Part shown: piece after piece, positions 9,583 to 18,440 of the stretch | Position numbering within the stretch: the stretch's first letter is position 1 | Layout of the letters: every line of letters starts with the position of its first letter | Assembly: GCA_963834405.1 (NCBI GenBank) | Contig: CAWIBX010000007.1 | Coordinates: 620,001 to 684,000 of the forward strand | Direction of reading: 5' to 3' | Length of the DNA: 64,000 nt | DNA from: Bog-473 sp963834405 | Lineage (GTDB): Bacteria; Actinomycetota; Acidimicrobiia; Acidimicrobiales; RAAP-2 | The notes under the pieces: model-generated | Database searches by the model: none | Seen by the model: the letters and a program-made list of their open reading frames with translations, nothing else | What the model was told of the DNA's origin: nothing | Translations under genes and position numbers: made by a program

Positions 9583-11211
9583 TCAGGCGACGTTGCGCTC
9601 GTACCAGAGCCCGAACACGGACTCCATGGCCCGCATGGACTCGCCCACGGTGACCATGTTGCGGGCCGCCTCTATCAACGCGGGCATGAGGTTCACACCC
9701 GGGTCGGCGGCGTCCGCGGCGATGCGCGCCAGCGAACGGCGCACGGCGTCGTCGTCGCGGGCCTGCTTGACCGCGGCCAGGCGCTCGAGCTGCTGGACCT
9801 CGACGGCGGGGTCGATGGAGAGGGTCGCGGGCGGGAGGCTTTCGTCCTGCATGTAGCCGTTGACGCCGACCTGTACCCACTCGCCGCGGGCGATCTTCGA
9901 CTGGAACGCGTAAGCGGCGTCCGCGATCTCCGAGACGAACCAGCCGTCCTCGATGCAGGCGATGACGCCCTCGAGCATGGAGCCGGCCCCCGCAGCGGCG
10001 ATGTGTTCGAAGAAAACCTCGGCCTGGCGTTCCATTTCGTCGGTCAGCTCCTCGACGAACCACGACCCACCCAGCGGGTCGGCCACGTGGACGACGCCCG
10101 ACTCCTCGGCGATCACCTGCTGGGTCCGCAGGGCCAGCCGGGCCGCGTGCTCGGTCGGCAACGCCAGCGCCTCGTCGAAGGAGTCGGTGTGCAGGCTCTG
10201 CGTCCCACCCAGGACCCCGGCCAGCGCCTCGAGGGCGACGCGGATCAGGTTGACCTCGGGCTGCTGGGCCGTGAGCGACACGCCCGCCGTCTGGGTGTGG
10301 AAGCGCAGTTGGAGGGAGCGGCCGTCGGTGGCGCCGTAGCGCTCGCGCATGTGCCGGGCCCAGATGCGGCGGGCGGCCCGGTACTTGGCGATCTCCTCGA
10401 AGAAGTCGATGTGCGCGTTGAAGAAGAAGCTCAGGCGCGGCGCGAAGTCCTCGACGGGCGCGCCGGCGGCCAGGGCGGCCTCGACGTAGGCGAAGCCGTT
10501 GGCCAAGGTGAAGGCGAGCTCCTGGGCGGCGGTCGAGCCCGCCTCCCGGATGTGGTAGCCCGACACCGACACGGGGTGCCAGCGCGGCATCTCGGCCGAC
10601 GCGAAGCGGATCACGTCGGTGACGAGCCGGACGCTCGGGCGCGGCGGGAACACGTACTCCTTCTGCGCCTGGTACTCCTTCAAGATGTCGTTCTGAAGCG
10701 TCCCCGACAACGCCGCCCGCGGCACGGCGGCCGCGTCGGCGATGCCGACGTACATGGCCAGGATGGGCGCCGCGGGCGAGTTGATGGTCATGGACGTGCT
10801 CACGTCGCCCAGATCGATGCCAGAGAAGAGCGTCTCCATGTCGGCGATGGTGTCGACCGCCACCCCGGCCCGGCCCACCTCGCCCTTGGCCAGCGGGTCG
10901 TCCGAGTCGCGCCCGAGCAGCGTCGGCATGTCGAACGCGGTCGAGAGGCCGTGGCCGCCCGCCCGCAGGAGCTCCTTGAAGCGGCCGTTCGTGTCCTCGG
11001 CGCTGCCGAACCCGGCGAATTGGCGCATGGTCCACAGGCGCGACCGGTACATGGACGCGTAGGGGCCCCGGGTGTAGGGGTACTGCCCCGGCAGCTCCGC
11101 GTCGTCGGGGCCGTAGACCGGCGCGAGCGGCACGCCCGACATGGTCTCGAAGCGCGCCGCCCGACGCGGCGAGCGGTCGAATTCCTCCTGCCAGGCGGCG
11201 CGATCTGCCAT
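9583..11211 (-). CDS. Acyl-CoA mutase large subunit (methylmalonyl/isobutyryl-CoA mutase family)
   Basis: Substrate-binding TIM-barrel subunit of a B12-dependent acyl-CoA mutase, about 542 residues with no B12 domain of its own, as in two-gene mutases. Visible motifs: YPYTRGPYASMYRSR, RQFAGFG, TAFDMPTLLGRDSDDP, SVSGYHIREAG, FHTQTAGVSLTAQQP and LGGTQSLHT. The RQF segment has Phe where methylmalonyl-CoA mutases have Tyr (RQYAGF), which resembles isobutyryl-type mutases, so the substrate is open. Starts at 11211 or 11220 are both possible; neither has a clear Shine-Dalgarno site. The partner is the downstream B12-binding gene. Confidence 0.9.
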   Translation of the reverse strand: MADRAAWQEEFDRSPRRAARFETMSGVPLAPVYGPDDAELPGQYPYTRGPYASMYRSRLWTMRQFAGFGSAEDTNGRFKELLRAGGHGLSTAFDMPTLLGRDSDDPLAKGEVGRAGVAVDTIADMETLFSGIDLGDVSTSMTINSPAAPILAMYVGIADAAAVPRAALSGTLQNDILKEYQAQKEYVFPPRPSVRLVTDVIRFASAEMPRWHPVSVSGYHIREAGSTAAQELAFTLANGFAYVEAALAAGAPVEDFAPRLSFFFNAHIDFFEEIAKYRAARRIWARHMRERYGATDGRSLQLRFHTQTAGVSLTAQQPEVNLIRVALEALAGVLGGTQSLHTDSFDEALALPTEHAARLALRTQQVIAEESGVVHVADPLGGSWFVEELTDEMERQAEVFFEHIAAAGAGSMLEGVIACIEDGWFVSEIADAAYAFQSKIARGEWVQVGVNGYMQDESLPPATLSIDPAVEVQQLERLAAVKQARDDDAVRRSLARIAADAADPGVNLMPALIEAARNMVTVGESMRAMESVFGLWYERNVA

Positions 11212-11246
11212 GGGAGTCATAGTACGCGAGGGCCGCCCGCCCCCCA

Positions 11247-12279
11247 TCACCGGTCAGCCGGCGAGGGCCTCTCCCCGCGCACGAGGCGCAAGAAGGGTGG
11301 CACGGGCACGATGGACATGAGCAGCTTGTCGAACGTGGCGGCCGGCTGCGGGCGGGCGAAATAGAAGCCCTGGGCGTAGTCGCAGCCCAGGTTCTTCGGT
11401 GCTCCAGCTGGGCGAGGGACTCCACCCCCTCCACCACCGTGGACGAGCCGCCGGTCACAGCACCGCCAGCGCGGACACGATGGCGGACTTGACGGGGTCT
11501 CGGTCGATGTCGCGCACGAAGCTCTGGTCGATTTTGACGACGTCGATGGGGAACCGGGCCAGGTAGCCGAGGGACGGGTGCCCGGTGCCGAAGTCGTCGA
11601 TGGCGAGCCGGACGCCCAGGGCGTGGAGCTTGCTCAAGATGGCCGACGTCAGCTCGATGTCGTCCATGGCAGGCTCTCGGTCATCTCGAGGCTGAGCTGT
11701 GCAGGGTCGATCGCCGTGGCCCGGAGCACGGCGGCGACGTCCTCGGCCAGGGACTCCTGCTGGAACTGGCGGGCCGAGAGGTTCACCCCGACCCGGAGCG
11801 TGACCCCCAGCTGGTCCTGCCACTCCTGGGCCTGGCGGCAGGCGCGTTCGAGCACCAACCGCCCGATCGGCAGGATGGTGCCGTTGTCCTCGGCCAGCTC
11901 GATGAACCGCGCGGGCAGCGGGACACCGTGTTCGGGATGGGCCCAGCGGACGAGCGCCTCCGCGCCGACGATGCGACGGTCGGCCAGCGAGACCAGCGGC
12001 TGGTAGTACACCTCTATCTCGTCGCGCGTGATGACGTGGTGCAGCAGCCGTGTCCAGATGGAGACGGCCGGCCGAGCGTCCGCCCATGCGGTCGACGTCG
12101 AACATGGCGTCTTGCCCGCCCCGGCCCCGGTCCTTGGCCCGGTACATGGCGACGTCGGCGTCGTACAGCAGGTCGTCACGCGACTTTCCCACCTCGCTGA
12201 GCGCGATGCCGACGCTCATGGTCGCGACGAGCTCGTGGCCGTCGCCGAGGATGACCGGGTCGCGCCGCGCCTCCAGCAC
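11247..12279 (-). pseudogene. Decayed GGDEF-EAL (cyclic-di-GMP) protein
   Basis: Remnant of a c-di-GMP turnover protein read across several frames. The 5' end keeps only the tail of a GGDEF domain (SVGIAL, DLLYDADVAMYRAK); the GGDEF signature itself is gone. The EAL part follows in pieces: VYYQPLVSLADRRIVGAEAL, then LSLEMTES, then LAIDDFGTG and DVVKIDQSFV, then VVEGVESLAQL, and finally LGCDYAQGFYFARPQPA up to a stop at 11247. At least four phase changes and a missing N-terminus make it non-functional. It starts immediately downstream of the DedA stop codon in the same phase. Confidence 0.82.
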
Positions 12280-12291
12280 CGCGTCGGTCTC

Positions 12292-12924
12292 TCAGACCTG
12301 CGTCTGCGTGTGCCCCCGGTCGCGCTCCAGCCGGTACTGCCGCCAGCGGTGCCAGAAGACAACGGCCACGGCGACGACCGCGAGCGCCGCCAGCACGTAC
12401 CCGGCGTAGCTGAACGCGCTCAGCACGTGCTTGTAGCTGGCGCCCAGGCTGTACCCCAGCGAGACCAGCGCGGTGCACCAGATGGCGCAGCCGATCACGG
12501 TGTAGGCGAGGAACTTCAGGAGTGCCATCTCCCCCAGCCCGGCGGCGAAGGAGACGAACGAGCGCAACAGCGGGATGAACCGGCCGAACAAGACGAACGG
12601 TTCGCCCCGTCGGCCGAACCAGGCCTCGGCCCGGTCGAGGTCCTTATGCGTGAGGAGGACGTACTTGCCCACCTTGTCGACCAACGCCCGGCCCCCGAAG
12701 CGGCCGATGGCGTAGCCGGCGAGCGACCCGAGGACCTCGCCGGCGAGGGCCACGAGGATCACGACGGCGAGGTTGAGCGGGGCGCCCTCACCGGGGACCT
12801 GGCCGCTGGCCAGAACGCCGCCGTAGATGATCGCCACCTCGGAGCCGACCGGCAGCCCCATGGAGGAGATGAAACTCAGCACGAAGACCGCGGCATAGCC
12901 CCATGACTCCAGAAAATGCTCCAC
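12292..12924 (-). CDS. DedA family membrane protein
   Basis: Polytopic membrane protein of 210 residues of the DedA/SNARE-associated family (several members are undecaprenyl-phosphate or phospholipid flippases). It begins MEHFLESWGYAAVF with a short amphipathic start, then membrane segments. The family signature is GRFIPLLRSFVSFAAGLGEM, with the conserved Arg and Pro residues. The C-terminus ends in a basic tail. The stop is followed directly by the GGDEF-EAL remnant. Cargo is inferred from family only. Confidence 0.9.
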   Translation of the reverse strand: MEHFLESWGYAAVFVLSFISSMGLPVGSEVAIIYGGVLASGQVPGEGAPLNLAVVILVALAGEVLGSLAGYAIGRFGGRALVDKVGKYVLLTHKDLDRAEAWFGRRGEPFVLFGRFIPLLRSFVSFAAGLGEMALLKFLAYTVIGCAIWCTALVSLGYSLGASYKHVLSAFSYAGYVLAALAVVAVAVVFWHRWRQYRLERDRGHTQTQV

Positions 12925-13040
12925 GACCTACCTGTCTCTCGTCCGGGCGGCCATCCGGCCGCCGGTCATCTTCGGCGCTGCCACGGGCGATTGCAATTCT
13001 CCTGGAGGATGAAAACCGCTCGGCATGCGGGCCGGCGGGT

Positions 13041-13442
13041 TCAGCGGTGAGACGTCCCGCCCGACGTCACGACCGGCCGGGTCGTGGTCGTCGTGGGTGG
13101 GAGGGTCGTCGTGGTGGGCGGCACCGTCGTGGTCGTGGTCGGCGGGCTGGTGGGCGCGGTCGCATCCGAGGACGTGGCGGGCGCGGTCGGGGTGGGCGCC
13201 GGCGGCACGGTCGTAGTGGTCGTGGTGGTGGGCGGCACGGTGGCCGGCGTCGCCTTCGCGCCGGTGGCGCCGGTACCGCTACCGGCAGTGGCACTGGCGC
13301 CGGGGTGCTCGCGGGCGACCACGACCCCGATGAGGGCGGCAACACCGGTCGAGACCAAGACGATGGCCCGGGTGAGGCGCCGCAGGCGTGCTTCCACGCG
13401 TGCGCGCAGTCGCGGGGAGTACCGGTCTCGAATGCGTCTCAT
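13041..13442 (-). CDS. Thr/Pro-rich single-pass membrane protein
   Basis: Hypothetical protein of about 133 residues. An Arg-rich cytosolic start (MRRIRDRY) is followed by one membrane segment (AIVLVSTGVAALIGVVV), then a long extracytoplasmic tail of Thr, Pro and Ala repeats (runs of TTTTT, PPTTTT) ending VTSGGTSHR. An in-frame start at 13496 is possible, but 13442 puts the membrane anchor in a usual place. It is divergent from the response regulator. No function recognised; such tails often act as cell-wall spacers. Confidence 0.6.
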   Translation of the reverse strand: MRRIRDRYSPRLRARVEARLRRLTRAIVLVSTGVAALIGVVVAREHPGASATAGSGTGATGAKATPATVPPTTTTTTTVPPAPTPTAPATSSDATAPTSPPTTTTTVPPTTTTLPPTTTTTRPVVTSGGTSHR

Positions 13443-13635
13443 AACGTCAGCGTGGTGATCCCTCCGGCCAGCGCCCGCGTCGGACGGGGGGTCCATCGGA
13501 ACCTCTCTCAGGGTAGGGAAGGCACCTGACGAACAGATGACACAAAGGATCCGTGTTCCCTCAGCCCCGGGACGACTCGTTTCGCAGGCGCGCGCCTCCT
13601 AGCCTGAACGCAATGCCACACATCAGTTCCTCCCG

Positions 13636-14304
13636 ATGAGGGTCCTCGTTGCGGAGGACGATGCGGCACTCCGCTCAGTCCTGGAACGGGGGCTGCGGGA
13701 GAACGGCTACGTGGTCGACGCAGTCGTCGACGGCGAGTCGGCCCTCCGTCACTTGCGCAGCTACGACTACGACGTCGCGGTCCTCGATTGGCGCATGCCG
13801 CGGCACAGTGGGATCGATGTCATTGTCGAAGCACGCCGCCGGGGAGACCACACGCCGTTCCTCATGCTCACGGCACGCGACACGGCGGCGGACCGGGTCG
13901 CGGGTCTGAACGAGGGGGCCGACGACTACCTGGTGAAGCCGTTCGAGTTCTCGGAGTTGGTGGCCAGGCTGCGCGCCCTCCAGCGTCGCTCACCGCACAC
14001 CCTCGACACTGTCCTGGAATGCGCGGACCTGACCTTCCATCCCGCGACCCGGCAGCTCACCGTGTCTGGGCACACGGTGGCTGCCACCGCGACGGAGACG
14101 GCGTTGGTGGAGTTGTTGATGCGACGCTCTCCTGCGGTCGTGTCGCGCCGCACCATCGCGACCCAGGTGTGGGACGACGAGGCGGACGCAGTCGGATCCA
14201 ACACGATCGACGTGCATATCCGGCGCGTCCGGTCGAAGCTGGCCGACAGTCGTGCCCGGATAGAGACGGTGCGTGGCACCGGCTACCGGTTGGTGGCGTC
14301 GTGA
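13636..14304 (+). CDS. OmpR-family response regulator
   Basis: Two-component response regulator of 222 residues. The receiver domain has acidic residues EDD at 7-9, phospho-acceptor Asp at 51 in VAVLDWRMP, Thr in MLTARD and Lys in LVKPFE. The winged-helix output ends VRGTGYRL, and VHIRRVRSKL is the recognition-helix region. It is translationally coupled to the kinase: the kinase GTG overlaps this stop by 4 bp. It probably controls cell-envelope genes, judging only from its neighbours. Confidence 0.95.
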   Translation: MRVLVAEDDAALRSVLERGLRENGYVVDAVVDGESALRHLRSYDYDVAVLDWRMPRHSGIDVIVEARRRGDHTPFLMLTARDTAADRVAGLNEGADDYLVKPFEFSELVARLRALQRRSPHTLDTVLECADLTFHPATRQLTVSGHTVAATATETALVELLMRRSPAVVSRRTIATQVWDDEADAVGSNTIDVHIRRVRSKLADSRARIETVRGTGYRLVAS

Positions 14305-15578
14305 ACGTGGCGGCGACGCGCCGTCGGCCGGCCCTCCGTGTCGCGGCCATCGCGACCGTCGTCGTGATGGCCGGCTACCTCCTCGCGGCATTCATCCTCA
14401 ACATGATCGTCGTCGACCACCTTCTCGACAGCACGGACGCCCGTCTGACCGACCGCCTTCAGGACATGCATGCGCAGGCACTGGCCCCGCCGCACACGCG
14501 TCCGGCTCCCGCGGACGCCGACCTCGACGACGCGCCATCGTTTGTCTGGCTGGTCAGCCCGTCGGGCGTCGCGTCGCCACTCGTCTCAGGGGCACCGGCC
14601 CTGCCCACCCGACGGTGGAATAACCGGCCGATGACGTTGTCGCTGAACGGATCGACGTTCCGTTTCGCCTCCGTGCCCGCGGGCAGGAGCGAACTAGTCG
14701 CTGGGCAGAGCCTGGCCAGCACCGACAACGTCCATTCGACATTGGTGCTGGCGGAACTGGTCTTCGGCGCGATCCTGGCGGTTGCCGTCTTCGCCGGTGC
14801 GACGATTGTCGGGCTGCGAGCCTCGGCACCGAGCGAACTGGTACGCCGACGGCAGGCCGAGTTCACGGCAGACGCTTCGCACGAACTGCGGACGCCGATT
14901 TCGGTGATAGAGGCCGAGGTGGATCTCGCGCTCGACCGGCCGCGGGACGCACAGGACTATGAGGAGGTCCTCCAACGTGTCGGTGCGGAAAGCGAACGGC
15001 TGCGCCGAATCGTCGAAGACCTCCTCTGGCTGGCCCGGGCGGACGACGAACCGGTTCTGGCGGACAGCAGCGACGTCGTGGACGTCGCCGACATCGCCGA
15101 GGCGTGCGTCCAGCGGTTCGGGGCGGTAGCGACGACGCGAGAGGTGACGCTCTCGGTTCGCCGTGCCGGAGCGGGACCGTTCGGCATAGAGGCGCCGCCG
15201 GACTGGCTCGACCGGTTGATCGGGGTGCTGGTCGACAACGCGTGCAAGTTCGCCGGCGCCGGCGGACGGGTCGAGGTCAGCGTGCGCGGTGCCGGCAACC
15301 GCGTCGAGCTCCGGGTGGACGATTCGGGTCCGGGCATCGCGGCGGACCAGCGCGAGGCGGTCTTCGACCGCTTCCACCGCGCCGACGACGCGGCCGCTGG
15401 GACGGGCCTGGGACTGGCCATTGCGGACTCGGTCGTCCGGGCGACGGGCGGCACATGGCACATCGGGGTTGCCGGCATTGGCGGCGCGCGAATGGAGGTC
15501 TCGTGGCGGAAGGCCACCGGTCGCCGGGCCCGCGCGGCGCCGCAGGGCGACGAGGTTCTTACGCGATCCTTAGCCTGA
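14301..15578 (+). CDS. Sensor histidine kinase
   Basis: Membrane sensor kinase of 425 residues. TM1 lies at about 13-38 and TM2 at about 147-170, with an extracytoplasmic sensor of about 100 residues between. The dimerisation/phosphotransfer helix has His-194 in ASHELRTPIS, directly after TM2 without an obvious HAMP domain. The ATPase has an N-box (VDNACKFA), DDSGPGI and GTGLGLAIA. It forms an operon with the preceding regulator (GTGA overlap). The signal is unknown. Confidence 0.93.
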   Translation: MNVAATRRRPALRVAAIATVVVMAGYLLAAFILNMIVVDHLLDSTDARLTDRLQDMHAQALAPPHTRPAPADADLDDAPSFVWLVSPSGVASPLVSGAPALPTRRWNNRPMTLSLNGSTFRFASVPAGRSELVAGQSLASTDNVHSTLVLAELVFGAILAVAVFAGATIVGLRASAPSELVRRRQAEFTADASHELRTPISVIEAEVDLALDRPRDAQDYEEVLQRVGAESERLRRIVEDLLWLARADDEPVLADSSDVVDVADIAEACVQRFGAVATTREVTLSVRRAGAGPFGIEAPPDWLDRLIGVLVDNACKFAGAGGRVEVSVRGAGNRVELRVDDSGPGIAADQREAVFDRFHRADDAAAGTGLGLAIADSVVRATGGTWHIGVAGIGGARMEVSWRKATGRRARAAPQGDEVLTRSLA

Positions 15579-15716
15579 GGCCCGCCTGCGTCATCTGGCC
15601 GTCAGGCGCCGACCGTACGCTTGAAGGTGTGGACACGTGCCGCACAGTTGCGGGCGTCTGTGGGTCTGCGCTCCTTCGAGTCGCATGAAACCCGCCTGCA
15701 GCCCCCCGCTCCCCGC

Positions 15717-16946
15717 ATGCTGAGCCCTCCTCTCGAGGACGTCGACGCCGAGCGCTCGCCGCCGCCCCGGTGCACGAGGCGCTCCCGGTCGCCGGTCCAC
15801 CGGTGGCGGCGGCGCGTCGTGGCGGCCATCGCGGCCGTCCTGGCGGTCCTCCTCATTTGGCTGGCCGTCTCCCTCGGCAGCGCCCTGACGAACCCCGCGC
15901 TCGGCAGCTCGGCCGGATCACGGCTGGCCGAGTGGTTCCGCGAGCACGGCGGTGCCTCCATCGTCAATTGGGCCGAGAACGAGTGGTACTCGCGCCACCA
16001 ACCCAAGGTGGGCGGCGCGCTGCCCGCCGGCGCCATCCGCCAGCCCACGAGCACCACGACGACGCCGGCCGCAGCCACGGTGGCCCACCTGCCGGCGCCG
16101 GCACCCATCGCCCCGCTGGCCAGCCCACCCGTCGCAGGAGAAGGGCAATGGTCGCCGGCGGGCCGCCCGGTCGACGGCGTGCCCGCGGTGTACGAGACCC
16201 TCATTCGGCCCAGCGCGATCCACACCAGCTACGTGGTCGGGGTGGCCTGGATGGACCCGATGCTCCTGAGGGCCACCCTGTACTCGGGCAGCCAGATCCC
16301 GGGCGGCGGTCCCTTCACCCATACGGCACCCATTTCGCCGGGCGACGCCACTTCGCTGGTCGCGGCGTTCAACGCCGGCTTCCTGATGTCCGCGGCCAAC
16401 GGCGGCTACTACACCGACAGCAAGACGATCGTTCCGTTGCGGACGGGAGCCGCCTCGTTCGTCGTCAACAAGGACGGCTCGTTCGGACTCGGAGCATGGG
16501 GAACAGATGTCTCCATGACGCCGAACGTCGTCTCGGTGCGGCAGAACCTCGACCTGCTCGTCGACAACGGGCAGATTTCGCCGACCGCCTACGACGCCAA
16601 CTCGTCCGCCTGGGGCGCCGCCCTGGCCGGCAACCTTTACGTGTGGCGCTCGGCCCTGGGGATCACGGCGAACGGCGCGCTCCTCTACGTGGGCGGTCCC
16701 GGTCTCGACATCTACAACCTGGCGAACATCATGGTGCACGCCGGCGCCGTCCGGGCCATGGAACTCGACATCAACACGGACTGGGTGAACTTCAGCACCT
16801 ACCAGCCCGCGACGCCGACCGGGCAGGCGACGGCCGCCAACGGCACGGAGCTGGTGACCGGCATGTCGGGAGGTCCCGTGCGCTACTTCGAGCCCTGGTG
16901 GGCCCGGGACTTCATCACCGTGTCGGCGAGAACGAACAGCCGATGA
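15717..16946 (+). CDS. Phosphodiester glycosidase-family (NAGPA domain) exported protein
   Basis: About 409 residues from the ATG at 15717 (TTG 15621 in the same frame would add 32). One N-terminal membrane anchor (VVAAIAAVLAVLLIWLAV) precedes an Ala/Pro/Thr linker and a C-terminal domain of the phosphodiester glycosidase (NAGPA, DUF2233) type. Signatures are FNAGFLMSAANGGYY, LYVGGPGLD and the acidic VRAMELDINTDW. Family members cleave sugar-phosphodiester bonds or act on cell-wall glycopolymers. Position upstream of dprE1-dprE2 suggests an envelope role, but that is inference. Confidence 0.82.
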   Translation: MLSPPLEDVDAERSPPPRCTRRSRSPVHRWRRRVVAAIAAVLAVLLIWLAVSLGSALTNPALGSSAGSRLAEWFREHGGASIVNWAENEWYSRHQPKVGGALPAGAIRQPTSTTTTPAAATVAHLPAPAPIAPLASPPVAGEGQWSPAGRPVDGVPAVYETLIRPSAIHTSYVVGVAWMDPMLLRATLYSGSQIPGGGPFTHTAPISPGDATSLVAAFNAGFLMSAANGGYYTDSKTIVPLRTGAASFVVNKDGSFGLGAWGTDVSMTPNVVSVRQNLDLLVDNGQISPTAYDANSSAWGAALAGNLYVWRSALGITANGALLYVGGPGLDIYNLANIMVHAGAVRAMELDINTDWVNFSTYQPATPTGQATAANGTELVTGMSGGPVRYFEPWWARDFITVSARTNSR

Positions 16947-17013
16947 CCTCCGCGGCTCGGCCCACTCGGACCACCACCTCGTGCGGAGAGAGCGCACGGT
17001 CAGCTTGCACTCC

Positions 17014-17082
17014 ATGAACAACTTCTTGCAGGCTTACGCGGTGCTCTGGCTCACCTTCTTGGGTATCGGGCTCTACGCGTGA
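17014..17082 (+). CDS. 22-residue membrane micro-ORF coupled to dprE1
   Basis: ATG at 17014 opens a 22-codon frame encoding one hydrophobic helix (MNNFLQAYAVLWLTFLGIGL). Its TGA overlaps the GTG start of dprE1 in a GTGA arrangement, the same coupling used for dprE1-dprE2. The shape recalls CcmD-type single-span peptides. The Shine-Dalgarno site is weak. Whether it is a true protein or only a coupling leader cannot be decided from one genome. Confidence 0.45.
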   Translation: MNNFLQAYAVLWLTFLGIGLYA

Positions 17083-18440
17083 CCACGGGTGCGGCGGCGT
17101 CGACCCGGACGCTCGCCGGCTGGGGGCGCACTGCACCCGCCCGAGCGCGGGTGATCCGTCCTGGGAACGCCGCCGATATCGCAGCGGTGCTCGGGCAATC
17201 CACGGTGCCCGTCATCGCACGCGGCCTCGGCCGCAGTTACGGGGACGCCGCGCAGTGCGGGGGTGGCCTCGTGCTCGATTCGTCGGGATTGTCCCTCATC
17301 GGGCCCGTCGACGAACGCGGCACCGTGACGGTCGGTGCCGGTGTCAGCCTGCACGACCTGATGCAGCGCGTGATCCCTTCCGGCTGGTTCGTCGCCGTCA
17401 CTCCGGGCACGCGCTACATCACCGTGGGCGGTGCGATCGCCGCCGATGTCCACGGGAAGAACCACCACCGCGACGGAAGCTTCGCCCGCCACGTCCTGGA
17501 GCTGGAGATCGCCACCCCCACCGGGACCTTCACGGTGTCACCGGAGCGAGACCCCGACCTGTTCTGGGCGACCGCGGGCGGCATGGGACTCACCGGCGTG
17601 TTGACGTCCGCCACCATCCGGCTGATCCCCGTTGAGACGTCGTGGATGCAGGTCGACAGCGAGCGCTTCCGAAGGCTCGACGACCTGATGTCCACCATGG
17701 AGAAAACCGACGATGACTTCCGCTACAGCGTGGCATGGCTGGACTGCCTCGGGCACCGGAACAGTGAACGGCGCTCCGTGCTGACCCGCGGCGACCATGC
17801 GCCGTCGGCCGCGCTCCCGGACCGGCTGCGCGGGCGCAGTCGCCAGACACCGGGCGAACCGGTCCTGCGCGTCCCGCGCCCCCTCCCCGGGCGGCTGGTC
17901 AACCGCTTCTCGGTACGCGCGCTCAACGAGGCATGGTTCCGGAGGGCAACGGACGTGCGGGGCGCGTTGCGGCCGCTCGCCTCGTTCTTCCATCCGCTCG
18001 ACGGCGTCCGCGACTGGAACCTCCTGTACGGGCCCGAGGGGTTCGTGCAGTACCAGTTCGTGGCCCCGCCCGACCGGGCCGATGTGGTGGAGGACGCGGT
18101 GGAGACCATTGCCGCGTCGGGGCTTCCGTCGTTCCTCGCCGTACTCAAACGATTCGGGCCGGGCACGCCCGGCCCGCTCTCCTTCGCCCAAGAGGGCTGG
18201 ACGCTGGCCCTCGACTTCCCGCTCGGTCCGCCCCGGCTGCCGGCGCTGTTGGACCAACTGGACGACCTGATCGCCGGTGCCGGAGGACGCGTCTACCTGG
18301 CCAAGGATGCGCGCCTCCGTCCTGAGCTCGTACCGGTGATGTACCCCCGCCTCTCCGAGCTGGACGCCATCTGCCGCCGCGTCGATCCCCGGGGGGTGCT
18401 GGCCTCGGACCTGTCGCGCCGGCTCGGCATCCCACGATGA
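17079..18440 (+). CDS. dprE1: Decaprenylphosphoryl-beta-D-ribose oxidase (DprE1)
   Basis: FAD-dependent oxidase of 453 residues that oxidises decaprenyl-phosphoryl-ribose at C2, the first half of the epimerisation giving decaprenyl-phosphoryl-arabinose for arabinan synthesis. The FAD domain shows GLGRSYGDAAQ, PGTRYITVGGAIAADVHGKN and ATAGGMGLTGV. The substrate domain shows FFHPLD, QYQFV and YLAKDAR. The position of Mycobacterium tuberculosis Cys387 (the benzothiazinone target, WNICVDFP) is Ala here (WTLALDFP). The GTG overlaps the upstream micro-ORF stop, and the gene overlaps dprE2 by 4 bp. Confidence 0.92.
   Translation: MTTGAAASTRTLAGWGRTAPARARVIRPGNAADIAAVLGQSTVPVIARGLGRSYGDAAQCGGGLVLDSSGLSLIGPVDERGTVTVGAGVSLHDLMQRVIPSGWFVAVTPGTRYITVGGAIAADVHGKNHHRDGSFARHVLELEIATPTGTFTVSPERDPDLFWATAGGMGLTGVLTSATIRLIPVETSWMQVDSERFRRLDDLMSTMEKTDDDFRYSVAWLDCLGHRNSERRSVLTRGDHAPSAALPDRLRGRSRQTPGEPVLRVPRPLPGRLVNRFSVRALNEAWFRRATDVRGALRPLASFFHPLDGVRDWNLLYGPEGFVQYQFVAPPDRADVVEDAVETIAASGLPSFLAVLKRFGPGTPGPLSFAQEGWTLALDFPLGPPRLPALLDQLDDLIAGAGGRVYLAKDARLRPELVPVMYPRLSELDAICRRVDPRGVLASDLSRRLGIPR

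Noticed and set aside
9416..11458. Long minus-strand open frame of about 680 codons overlapping the mutase
   Set aside because: Arg/Gly/Pro-rich translation without domain motifs; a phase shadow of the mutase gene caused by high GC. Only its first residues belong to the EAL remnant.
13041..13260. Short repeats suggestive of a CRISPR or minisatellite
   Set aside because: They are codon repeats of the Thr/Pro-rich tail of a membrane protein; no regular repeat-spacer spacing.
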